Of a stretch of 64,000 nucleotides of DNA, positions 25,301 through 36,982 are shown in pieces; the first letter of the stretch is position 1, and every line of letters starts with the position of its first letter. A model generated the notes under the pieces. It had not been told where the DNA came from and did no database searches. It saw only the letters and a list, made by a program, of their open reading frames with translations. The position numbers and the translations under genes were made by a program. Where the stretch lies: the NCBI RefSeq assembly GCF_029227915.1, contig NC_079883.1, forward strand, positions 1,054,001 to 1,118,000, written 5' to 3'. The DNA is from Hydractinia symbiolongicarpus. Its lineage: Eukaryota; Cnidaria; Hydrozoa; Anthoathecata; Hydractiniidae.

Positions 25301-25929
25301 ATTTCCCGTAAATCCCGTGCTTGGCCCGTATAGTCGAATGTATACAAAGAAAGTACCCTGTGAGTAAACTCATTTCTTGAACGATTTTTTAAATTATTTT
25401 TTCACCACTAAAACGCATAAGACTTGTAGTTTTCAAAAATGTTTTCATTTTTGTTGAGACGCTGAATAAAAGAAGTTTAATCTCCGGCAAACGAAAACCC
25501 GCGATTTCCCGTAAATCCCGTGCTTGGCCCGTATAGTCGAGTATATACAAAGAAAGTACCCTGTGAGTAAACTCATTTCCAGAACGATTTTTTAAATTAT
25601 CTTTTCACCACTAAAACGCATGAGACTTGTAGTTTTCAAAAGTGTTTTCATTTTTGATGAGACGCTGAATAAAAGAAGTTTAATCGCCGGTAAATGAAAA
25701 CCTGCGATTTCCCGTAAATCCCGCGATTGGCCCGTATAGTCGAGTATATACAAAGAAAGTAACCTGTGAGTAAACTCCTTTCCAGAACGATTTTTTATAT
25801 TATCTTTTCACCACTAAAACGCATGAGACTTGTAGTTTTCAAAAGTGTTTTCATTTTTGATGAGACGCTGAATAAAAGAAGTTTAATCGCCGGTAAATGA
25901 AAACCTGCGATTTCCCGTAAATCCCGCGA
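22376..25929 (+). repeat. 18-mer segment, copy 2, and transition block
   Basis: The first part aligns with 18,722 onward at an offset of 3,654. Near 23.7 kb the offset falls to 3,044 (CAGGAATG 20,766 to 23,810), which is three monomers and one base less. The lost base is visible as GAAACCCGCG near 23,667. GACATGTAG monomers recur near 24,408 and 24,609. At 25,250 the segment A landmark GATGACACGCTGAATAGAAG appears again with its neighbours (GGATTCGG at about 25,117, CGCATAAGAC at about 25,409), 6,698 bp after the one at 18,552. This ties regions 1 and 2 to one lineage. Confidence 0.75.
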
Positions 25930-26044
25930 TTGGCCCGTATTGTCGAGTATATACAAAGAAAGTACCCTGTGAGTAAACTCCTTTCCAGAACGATTTTTTA
26001 TATTATCTTTTCACCACTAAAACGCATGAGACTTGTAGTTTTCA
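25639..26044 (+). repeat. Recent single-monomer tandem duplication
   Basis: Two adjacent monomers share private variants found together nowhere else: CAAAAGTGTTTTC, CGGTAAATGAAAACC and CCCGCGATTGGCCCG. They are 203 bp apart (CAAAAGTG at about 25,638 and 25,841). The second differs by TATTGTCGAG where the first has TATAGTCGAG. This is the lowest-order amplification event in the window. Confidence 0.85.
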
Positions 26045-27600
26045 AAAATGTTTTCATTTTTGATGAGATGCGGAATAAAAGAAGTTTAATCGCCGGCAAA
26101 CGAACACCCGCGATTTCCCGTAAATCCCGGACTCGGCCCGTATAGTCAAAAGTATACAAAGAAAATACCCAGGGGGGAAACTCATTTCCCGAACGATTTT
26201 TTAAATTATTTTTTCACCACTAAAACGTATGAGACTTGTAGTTTCCAAAAATGTTTTCATTTTTGATGAGACGCTGAATAAAAGAAGTTTAATCGCCGGC
26301 AAACGAAAACCCGCGATTTTCCGTAAATCCCGGGCTCGGCCCGTATAGTCAAAAGTATACAAAGAAAGTACCCTGCGAGTAAACTCATTTCCAGAACGAT
26401 TTTTTAAATTATCTTTTCACCACTAAAACGCACGAGACTTGTAGTTTTCAAAAATGTTTCCATTTTTGATAAGACGCTGAATAAAGGAAGTTTAATCGCC
26501 GGCAAGCGAAAACCCGCGATTTCCCGTAAATCCCGGACTCGGCCCGTATAGTCAAAAGTATACAAAGAAAGTACCCTGCGAGTAAACTCATTTCCAGAAC
26601 GATTTTTTAAATTATCTTTTCACCACTAAAACGCATGAGACTTGTAGTTTTCAAAAATGTTTTCATTTTTGATGAGACGCTGAATAAAAGATGTTTAATC
26701 GCTGGCAAAGGAAAACCCGCAATTTCCCGTAAATCCCGGACTCGGCCCGTAGAGTCAAAAGTATACAAAGAAAGTACCCAGCGAGTAAACTCATTTCCAG
26801 AACGATTTTTTAAATTATCTTTTCACCACTAAAACGCACGAGACTTGTAGTTTTCAAAAATGTTTTCATTTTTGATGAGACGCTGAATAAAAGAAGTTTA
26901 ATCGCCGGCAAACGAAAACCCGCGAATTCCCGTAATTCCCGGACTCGGCCCGTATAGTCAAAAGTATACAAAGAAAATACCCAGGGAGTAAACTCATTTC
27001 CAGAACGATTTTTTAAATTATCTTTTCACCACTAAAACGCATGAGACTTGTAGTTTTCAAAAATGTTTTCATTTTTGATGAGACGCTGAATAAAAGATGT
27101 TTAATCGCCAGCAAACGAAAACCCACGATTTCCCGTAAATCCCGGGCTTGGCCCGTATAGTCGAATATATACGAAGAAATTACCCTGTGAGTAAACTCAT
27201 TTCCAGAACGATTTTTTAAATTATCTTTTCACCACTAAAACGCATGAGACTTGTAGTTTTCAAAAATGTTTTCATTTTTGATGAGACGCTGAATAAAAGA
27301 AGTTTAATCGCCGGCAAACGAAAACCCGCGAATTCCCGTAATTCCCGGACTCGGCCCGTATAGTCAAAAGTATACAAAGAAAATACCCAGGGAGTAAACT
27401 CATTTCCAGAACGATTTTTTAAATTATCTTTTGACCACTAAAACGCATGAGACTTGTAGTTTTCAAAAATGTTTTCATTTTTGATGAGACGCTGAATAAA
27501 AGATGTTTAATCGCCGGCAAACGAAAACCCGCGATTTCCCGTAAATCCCGGACTCGGCCCGTATAGTCAAAAGTATACAAAGAAAGTACCCTGCGAGTAA

Positions 27601-29427
27601 ACTCATTTCCAGAACGATTTTTTAAATTATCTTTTCACCACTAAAACGCACGAGACTTGTAGTTTTCAAAAATGTTTTCATTTTTGATGAGACGCTGAAT
27701 AATAGAAGTTTAATCGCCGGCAAACGAAAACCCGCGAATTCCCGTAATTCCCGGACTCGGCCCGTATAGTCAAAAGTATACAAAGAAAATACCCAGGGAG
27801 TAAACTCATTTCCAGAACGATTTTTTAAATTATCTTTTCACCACTAAAACGCATGAGACTTGTAGTTTTCAAAAATGTTTTCATTTTTGATGAGACGCTG
27901 AATAAAAGAAGTTTAATCGCCGGCAAACGAAAATCCGAGATTTCCCGTAAATCCTAGACTCGGCCCGTATAGTCGAAAGTATACAGAGAAAGTACCCAGG
28001 GAGTAAACTCATTTCCCGAACGATTTTTTAAATTATTTTTTCGCCACTACAACGCATGAGACTTGTAGTTTTCAAAAATGTTTTCATTTTTGATGAGACG
28101 CTGAATAAAAGAAGTTTAATCGCCGGCAAACGAAAACCCGCGATTTCCCGTAAATCCCGGGCTCGGCCCGTATAGTCAAAAGTATACAAAGAAAGTACCC
28201 TGCGAGTAAACTCATTTCCAGAACGATTTTTTAAATTATCTTTTCACCACTAAAACGCAGGAGACTTGTACTTTTCAAAAATGTTTTCATTTTTGATGAG
28301 ACGCTGAATAAAGGAAGTTTAATCGCCGGCAAACGAAAACCCGCGAAATCCCGTAAATCTCGGACTCCGCCCGTATAGTCAAAAGTATACAAAGAAAATA
28401 CCCAGGGAGTAAACTCATTTCCAGAACGATTTTTTAAATTATCTTTTCACCACTAAAACGCATGAGACTTGTAGTTTTCAAAAATGTTTTCATTTTTGAT
28501 GAGACGCTGAATAAAAGAAGTTTAATCGCCGGCAAACGAAAACCCGCGATTTTCCGTAAATCCCGTGCTTGGCCCGTATAGTCGAGTATATACAAAGAAA
28601 GTACCCTGTGAGTAAACTCCTTTCCAGAACGATTTTTTATATTATCTTTTCACCACTAAAACGCATGAGACTTGTAGTTTTCAAAAATGTTTTCATTTTT
28701 GATGAGATGCGGAATAAAAGAAGTTTAATCGCCGGCAAACGAACACCCGCGATTTCCCGTAAATCCCGGACTCGGCCCGTATAGTCAAAAGTATACAAAG
28801 AAAATACCCAGGGGGGAAACTCATTTCCCGAACGATTTTTTAAATTATTTTTTCACCACTAAAACGTATGAGACTTGTAGTTTTCAAAAATGTTTTCATT
28901 TTTGATGAGACGCTGAATAAAAGAAGTTTAATCGCCGGCAAACGAAAACCCGCGATTTCCCGTAAATCCCGGGCTCGGCCCGTATAGTCAAAAGTATACA
29001 AAGAAAGTACCCTGCGAGTAAACTCATTTCCAGAACGATTTTTTAAATTATCTTTTCACCACTAAAACGCAGGAGACTTGTAGTTTTCAAAAATGTTTTC
29101 ATTTTTGATGAGACGCTGAATAAAGGAAGTTTAATCGCCGGCAAACGAAAACCCGGGAATTCCCGTAAATCCCTGACTCCGCCCGTATAGTCAAAAGTAT
29201 ACAAAGAAAATACCAAGGGAGTAAACTCATTTCCAGAACGATTTTTTAAATTATCTTTTCACCACTAAAACGCATGAGACTTGTAGTTTTCAAAAATGTT
29301 TTCATTTTTGATGAGACGCTGAATAAAAAAAGGTTAATCGCCGGCAAGCGAAAACCCGCGATTTCCTGTAAATCCCGGACTCGGCCCGTATAGTCAAAAG
29401 CATAAAAAGAAAGTACCCTGCGAGTAA
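27601..29427 (+). repeat. 9-mer HOR unit (1,827 bp), first copy
   Basis: AATAGAAGTT at 27,701 recurs at 29,528, and TCGCCACTACAACG at about 28,041 recurs at about 29,868, both 1,827 bp (9 x 203) apart. Other shared private variants are CAGGGGGGAAACTC (28,810 and 30,637), CTTGTACTTTTC (28,265 and 30,092) and CCCGGGAATTCCCG (29,153 and 30,980). A diverged ancestor of the GGGGGG portion lies at 25,930-26,200, 2,639 bp (13 x 203) before its match at 28,569. Confidence 0.87.
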
Positions 29428-31254
29428 ACTCATTTCCAGAACGATTTTTTAAATTATCTTTTCACCACTAAAACGCACGAGACTTGTAGTTTTCAAAAAT
29501 GTTTTCATTTTTGATGAGACGCTGAATAATAGAAGTTTAATCGCCGGCAAACGAAAACCCGCGAATTCCCGTAATTCCCGGACTCGGCCCGTATAGTCAA
29601 AAGTATACAAAGAAAATACCCAGGGAGTAAACTCATTTCCAGAACGATTTTTTAAATTATCTTTTCACCACTAAAACGCATGAGACTTGTAGTTTTCAAA
29701 AATGTTTTCATTTTTGATGAGACGCTGAATAAAAGAAGTTTAATCGCCGGCAAACGAAAATCCGAGATTTCCCGTAAATCCTAGACTCGGCCCGTATAGT
29801 CGAAAGTATACAGAGAAAGTACCCAGGGAGTAAACTCATTTCCCGAACGATTTTTTAAATTATTTTTTCGCCACTACAACGCATGAGACTTGTAGTTTTC
29901 AAAAATGTTTTCATTTTTGATGAGACGCTGAATAAAAGAAGTTTAATCGCCGGCAAACGAAAACCCGCGATTTCCCGTAAATCCCGGGCTCGGCCCGTAT
30001 AGTCAAAAGTATACAAAGAAAGTACCCTGCGAGTAAACTCATTTCCAGAACGATTTTTTAAATTATCTTTTCACCACTAAAACGCAGGAGACTTGTACTT
30101 TTCAAAAATGTTTTCATTTTTGATGAGACGCTGAATAAAGGAAGTTTAATCGCCGGCAAACGAAAACCCGCGAAATCCCGTAAATCTCGGACTCCGCCCG
30201 TATAGTCAAAAGTATACAAAGAAAATACCCAGGGAGTAAACTCATTTCCAGAACGATTTTTTAAATTATCTTTTCACCACTAAAACGCATGAGACTTGTA
30301 GTTTTCAAAAATGTTTTCATTTTTGATGAGACGCTGAATAAAAGAAGTTTAATCGCCGGCAAACGAAAACCCGCGATTTTCCGTAAATCCCGTGCTTGGC
30401 CCGTATAGTCGAGTATATACAAAGAAAGTACCCTGTGAGTAAACTCCTTTCCAGAACGATTTTTTATATTATCTTTTCACCACTAAAACGCATGAGACTT
30501 GTAGTTTTCAAAAATGTTTTCATTTTTGATGAGATGCGGAATAAAAGAAGTTTAATCGCCGGCAAACGAACACCCGCGATTTCCCGTAAATCCCGGACTC
30601 GGCCCGTATAGTCAAAAGTATACAAAGAAAATACCCAGGGGGGAAACTCATTTCCCGAACGATTTTTTAAATTATTTTTTCACCACTAAAACGTATGAGA
30701 CTTGTAGTTTTCAAAAATGTTTTCATTTTTGATGAGACGCTGAATAAAAGAAGTTTAATCGCCGGCAAACGAAAACCCGCGATTTCCCGTAAATCCCGGG
30801 CTCGGCCCGTATAGTCAAAAGTATACAAAGAAAGTACCCTGCGAGTAAACTCATTTCCAGAACGATTTTTTAAATTATCTTTTCACCACTAAAACGCAGG
30901 AGACTTGTAGTTTTCAAAAATGTTTTCATTTTTGATGAGACGCTGAATAAAGGAAGTTTAATCGCCGGCAAACGAAAACCCGGGAATTCCCGTAAATCCC
31001 TGACTCCGCCCGTATAGTCAAAAGTATACAAAGAAAATACCAAGGGAGTAAACTCATTTCCAGAACGATTTTTTAAATTATCTTTTCACCACTAAAACGC
31101 ATGAGACTTGTAGTTTTCAAAAATGTTTTCATTTTTGATGAGACGCTGAATAAAAAAAGGTTAATCGCCGGCAAGCGAAAACCCGCGATTTCCTGTAAAT
31201 CCCGGACTCGGCCCGTATAGTCAAAAGCATAAAAATAAAGTACCCTGCGAGTAA
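29428..31254 (+). repeat. 9-mer HOR unit (1,827 bp), second copy
   Basis: This is the tandem partner of 27,601-29,427 and is nearly identical to it. Its last monomer carries AAAAGCATAAAAATAAAG, where the matching monomer of the first unit has AAAAGCATAAAAAGAAAG. After 31,254 the sequence reads TTCCATAACG, a variant that returns at about 32,070 and 42,205. A partial further copy with AGGGGGGAAACTC follows at about 31,446. Confidence 0.87.
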
Positions 31255-34140
31255 ACTCATTTCCATAACGATTTTTTAAATTATCTTTTCACCACTAAAA
31301 CGCATGAGACTTGTAGTTTTCAAAAATGTTTTCATTTTTGATGAGACGCTGAATAAAAGAAGTTTAATCGCCGGCAAACGAAAACCCGCGATTTCCCGTA
31401 AATCCCGGGCTCGGCCCGTATAGTCAAAAGTATACAAAGAAAGTACCCAGGGGGGAAACTCATTTCTTGAACGATTTTTTAAATTATTTTTTCACCACTA
31501 AAACGTATGAGACTTGTAGTTTTCAAAAATGTTTTCATTTTTGATGAGACGCTGAATAAAAGAAGTTTAATCGCCGGCAAACGAAAACCCGCGATTTCCC
31601 GTAAATCCCGGGCTCGGCCCGTATAGTCAAAAGTATACAAAGAAAGTACCCTGCGAGTAAACTCATTTCCAGAACGATTTTTTAAATTATCTTTTCACCA
31701 CTAAAACGCAGGAGACTTGTAGTTTTCAAAAATGTTTTCATTTTTGATGAGACGCTGAATAAAGGAAGTTTAATCGCCGGCAAACGAAAACCCGGGAATT
31801 CCCGTAAATCCCGGACTCCGCCCGTATAGTCAAAAGTATACAAAGAAAATACCAAGCGAGTAAACTCATCTCCAGAACGATTTTTTAAATTATCTTTTCA
31901 CCACTAAAACGCATGAGACTTGTAGTTTTCAAAAATGTTTTCATTTTTGATGAGACGCTGAATAAAAAAAGGTTAATCGCCGGCAAGCGAAAACCCGCGA
32001 TTTCCCGTAAATCCCGGACTCGGCCCGTATAGTCAAAAGTATACAAAGAAAGTACCCTGCGAGTAAACTCATTTCCATAACGATTTTTTAAATTATCTTT
32101 TCACCACTAAAACGCATGAGACTTGTAGTTTTCAAAAATGTTTTCATTTTTGATGAGACGCTGAATAAAAGATGTTTAATCGCTGGCAAAGGAAAACCCG
32201 CGATTTCCCGTAAATCCCGGACTCGGCCCGTATAGTCAAAAGTATACAAAGAAAGTACCCAGCGAGTAAACTCATTTCCAGAACGATTTTTTAAATTATC
32301 TTTTCACCACTAAAACGCACGAGACTTGTAGTTTTCAAAAATGTTTTCATTTTTGATGAGACGCTGAATAAAAGAAGTTTAATCGCCGGCAAACGAAAAC
32401 CCGCGAATTCCCGTAATTCCCGGACTCGGCCCGTATAGTCAAAAGTATACAAAGAAAATACCCGGGGAGTAAATTCATTTCCAGAACGATTTTTTAAATT
32501 ATCTTTTCACCACTAAAACGCATGAGACTTGTAGTTTTCAAAAATGTTTTCATTTTTGATGAGACGCTGAATAAAAGATGTTTAATCGCCAGCAAACGAA
32601 AACCCGCGATTTCCCGTAAATCCCGGGCTTGGCCCGTATAGTCGAATATATACGAAGAAATTACCCTGTGAGTAAACTCATTTCCAGAACGATTTTTTAA
32701 ATTATCTTTTCACCACTAAAACGCATGAGACTTGTAGTTTTCAAAAATGTTTTCATTTTTGATGAGACGCTGAATAAAAGAAGTTTAATCGCCGGCAAAC
32801 GAAAACCCGCGAATTCCCGTAATTCCCGGACTCGGCCCGTATAGTCAAAAGTATACAAAGAAAATACCCAGGGAGTAAACTCATTTCCAGAACGATTTTT
32901 TAAATTATCTTTTCACCACTAAAACGCATGAGACTTGTAGTTTTCAAAAATGTTTTCATTTTTGATGAGACGCTGAATAAAAGATGTTTAATCGCCGGCA
33001 AACGAAAACCTGCGATTTCCCGTAAATCCCGGACTCGGCCCGTATAGTCAAAAGTATACAAAGAAAGTACCCTGCGAGTAAACTCATTTCCAGAACGATT
33101 TTTTAAATTATCTTTTCACCACTAAAACGCACGAGACTTGTAGTTTTCAAAAATGTTTTCATTTTTGATGAGACGCTGAATAAAAGAAGTTTAATCGCCG
33201 GCAAACGAAAACCCGCGAATTCCCGTAATTCCCGGACTCGGCCCGTATAGTCAAAAGTATACAAAGAAAATACCCAGGGAGTAAACTCATTTCCAGAACG
33301 ATTTTTTAAATTATCTTTTCACCACTAAAACGCATGAGACTTGTAGTTTTTAAAAATATTTTCATTTTTGATGAGACGCTGAATAAAAGAAGTTTAATCG
33401 CCGGCAAACGAAAATCCGAGATTTCCCGTAAATCCTAGACTCAGCCCGTATAGTCGAAAGTATACAGAGAAAGTACCCAGGGAGTAAACTCATTTCCCGA
33501 ACGATTTTTTAAATTATCTTTTCACCACTAAATCGCATGAGACTTGTAGTTTTCAAAAATGTTTTCATTTTTGATGAGACGCTGAATAAAAGAAGTTTAA
33601 TCGCCGGCAAACGAAAATCCGAGATTTCCCGTAAATCCTAAACTCGGCCCGTATAGTCAAAAGTATACAAAGAAAATACCCAGGGAGTAAACTCATTTCC
33701 AGAACGATTTTTTAAATTATCTTTTCACCACTAAAACGCATGAGACTTGTAGTTTTCAAAAATGTTTTCATTTTTGATGAGACGCTGAATAAAAGATGTT
33801 TAATCGCCGGCAAACGAAAACCTGCGATTTCCCGTAAATCCCGGACTCGGCCCGTATAGTCAAAAGTATACAAAGAAAGTACCCTGCGAGTAAACTCATT
33901 TCCAGAACGATTTTTTAAATTATCTTTTCACCACTAAAACGCACGAGACTTGTAGTTTTCAAAAATGTTTTCATTTTTGATGAGACGCTGAATAAAAGAA
34001 GTTTAATCGCCGGCAAACGAAAACCCGCGAATTCCCGTAATTCCCGGACTCGGCCCGTATAGTCAAAAGTATACAAAGAAAATACCCAGGGAGTAAACTC
34101 ATTTCCAGAACGATTTTTTAAATTATCTTTTCACCACTAA

Positions 34141-36982
34141 AACGCATGAGACTTGTAGTTTTTAAAAATATTTTCATTTTTGATGAGACGCTGAATAAAA
34201 GAAGTTTATTCGCCGGCAAACGAAAATCCGAGATTTCCCGTAAATCCTAGACTCGGCCCGTATAGTCGAAAGTATACAGAGAAAATACCCGGGGAGTAAA
34301 CTCATTTCCAGAACGATTTTTTAAACTATCTTTTCACCACTAAAACGCATGAGACTTGTAGTTTTCAAAAATGTTTTCATTTTTGATGAGACGCTGAATA
34401 AAAGATGTTTAATCGCCGGCAAACGAAAACCCGCGATTTCCCGTAAATCCCGGGCTTGGCCCGTATAGTCGAATATATACGAAGAAATTACCCTGTGAGT
34501 AAACTCATTTCCAGAACGATTTTTTAAATTATCTTTTCACCACTAAAACGCATGAGACTTGTAGTTTTCAAAAATGTTTTCATTTTTGATGAGACGCTGA
34601 ATAAAAGAAGTTTAATCGCCGGCAAACGAAAACCCGCGAATTCCCGTAATTCCCGGACTCGGCCCGTATAGTCAAAAGTATACAAAGAAAATACCCAGGG
34701 AGTAAACTCATTTCCAGAACGATTTTTTAAATTATCTTTTCACCACTAAAACGCATGAGACTTGTAGTTTTCAAAAATGTTTTCATTTTTGATGAGACGC
34801 TGAATAAAAGATGTTTAATCGCCGGCAAACGAAAACCCGCGATTTCCCGTAAATCCCGGACTCGGCCCGTATAGTCAAAAGTATACAAAGAAAGTACCCT
34901 GCGAGTAAACTCATTTCCAGAACGATTTTTTAAATTATCTTTTCACCACTAAAACGCACGAGACTTGTAGTTTTCAAAAATGTTTTCATTTTTGATGAGA
35001 CGCTGAATAAAAGAAGTTTAATCGCCGGCAAACGAAAACCCGCGAATTCCCGTAATTCCCGGACTCGGCCCGTATAGTCAAAAGTATACAAAGAAAATAC
35101 CCAGGGAGTAAACTCATTTCCAGAACGATTTTTTAAATTATCTTTTCACCACTAAAACGTATGAGACTTGTAGTTTTTAAAAATATTTTCATTTTTGATG
35201 AGACGCTGAATAAAAGAAGTTTAATCGCCGGCAAACGAAAATCCGAGATTTCCCGTAAATCCTAGACTCGGCCCGTATAGTCGAAAGTATACAGAGAAAG
35301 TACCCAGGGAGTAAACTCATTTCCCGAACGATTTTTTAAATTATTTTTTCGCCACTACAACGCATGAGACTTGTAGTTTTCAAAAATGTTTTCATTTTTG
35401 ATGAGACGCTGAATAAAAGAAGTTTAATCGCCGGCAAACGAAAACCCGCGATTTCCCGTAAATCCCGGGCTCGGCCCGTATAGTCAAAAGTATACAAAGA
35501 AAGTACCCTGCGAGTAAACTCATTTCCAGAACGATTTTTTAAATTATTTTTTCACCACTAAAACGCATGAGACTTGTAGTTTTTAAAAATATTTTCATTT
35601 TTGATGAGACGCTGAATAAAAGAAGTTTATTCGCCGGCAAACGAAAATCCGAGATTTCCCGTAAATCCTAGACTCGGCCCGTATAGTCGAAAGTATACAG
35701 AGAAAATACCCGGGGAGTAAACTCATTTCCAGAACGATTTTTTAAACTATCTTTTCACCACTAAAACGCATGAGACTTGTAGTTTTCAAAAATGTTTTCA
35801 TTTTTGATGAGACGCTGAATAAAAGATGTTTAATCGCCGGCAAACGAAAACCCGCGATTTCCCGTAAATCCCGGGCTTGGCCCGTATAGTCGAATATATA
35901 CGAAGAAATTACCCTGTGAGTAAACTCATTTCCAGAACGATTTTTTAAATTATCTTTTCACCACTAAAACGCATGAGACTTGTAGTTTTCAAAAATGTTT
36001 TCATTTTTGATGAGACGCTGAATAAAAGAAGTTTAATCGCCGGCAAACGAAAACCCGCGAATTCCCGTAATTCCCGGACTCGGCCCGTATAGTCAAAAGT
36101 ATACAAAGAAAATACCCAGGGAGTAAACTCATTTCCAGAACGATTTTTTAAATTATCTTTTCACCACTAAAACGCATGAGACTTGTAGTTTTCAAAAATG
36201 TTTTCATTTTTGATGAGACGCTGAATAAAAGATGTTTAATCGCCGGCAAACGAAAACCCGCGATTTCCCGTAAATCCCGGACTCGGCCCGTATAGTCAAA
36301 AGTATACAAAGAAAGTACCCTGCGAGTAAACTCATTTCCAGAACGATTTTTTAAATTATCTTTTCACCACTAAAACGCACGAGACTTGTAGTTTTCAAAA
36401 ATGTTTTCATTTTTGATGAGACGCTGAATAAAAGAAGTTTAATCGCCGGCAAACGAAAACCCGCGAATTCCCGTAATTCCCGGACTCGGCCCGTATAGTC
36501 AAAAGTATACAAAGAAAATACCCAGGGAGTAAACTCATTTCCAGAACGATTTTTAAAATTATCTTTTCACCACTAAAACGTATGAGACTTGTAGTTTTTA
36601 AAAATATTTTCATTTTTGATGAGACGCTGAATAAAAGAAGTTTAATCGCCGGCAAACGAAAATCCGAGATTTCCCGTAAATCCTAGACTCGGCCCGTATA
36701 GTCGAAAGTATACAGAGAAAGTACCCAGGGAGTAAACTCATTTCCCGAACGATTTTTTAAATTATTTTTTCGCCACTACAACGCATGAGACTTGTAGTTT
36801 TCAAAAATGTTTTCATTTTTGATGAGACGCTGAATAAAAGAAGTTTAATCGCCGGCAAACGAAAACCCGCGATTTCCCGTAAATCCCGGGCTCGGCCCGT
36901 ATAGTCAAAAGTATACAAAGAAAGTACCCTGCGAGTAAACTCATTTCCAGAACGATTTTTTAAATTATCTTTTCACCACTAA
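34141..36982 (+). repeat. Two tandem 7-mer units (2 x 1,421 bp)
   Basis: GTTTATTCGCCGGC occurs near 34,204 and 35,625, 1,421 bp (7 x 203) apart, with all intervening variants repeated in order: CCCGGGGAG, TTTAAACTATC, CGAATATATACGAAG, CACGAGAC and ACGTATGAG. At the left join, a TTATTTTTTCACC monomer near 35,545 replaces the TTATCTTTTCACC of 34,124, showing where the recombination joined. Segment B copy 2 has one unit, from about 44,277. Confidence 0.86.

Noticed and set aside
26165-26185. G-quadruplex at CAGGGGGGAAAC (also near 28,810, 30,637 and 31,446)
   Set aside because: There is only one G-run per monomer; four runs within a short distance are not available.
36407-36655. Longest minus-strand open frame (82 codons), with relatives at 3,678, 6,114, 11,591, 15,245 and 59,095
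   Set aside because: These are antisense reads of the same satellite. The longer ones reflect chance loss of a stop by substitution in single monomers. No ribosome binding or splice context and no protein family is recognisable.
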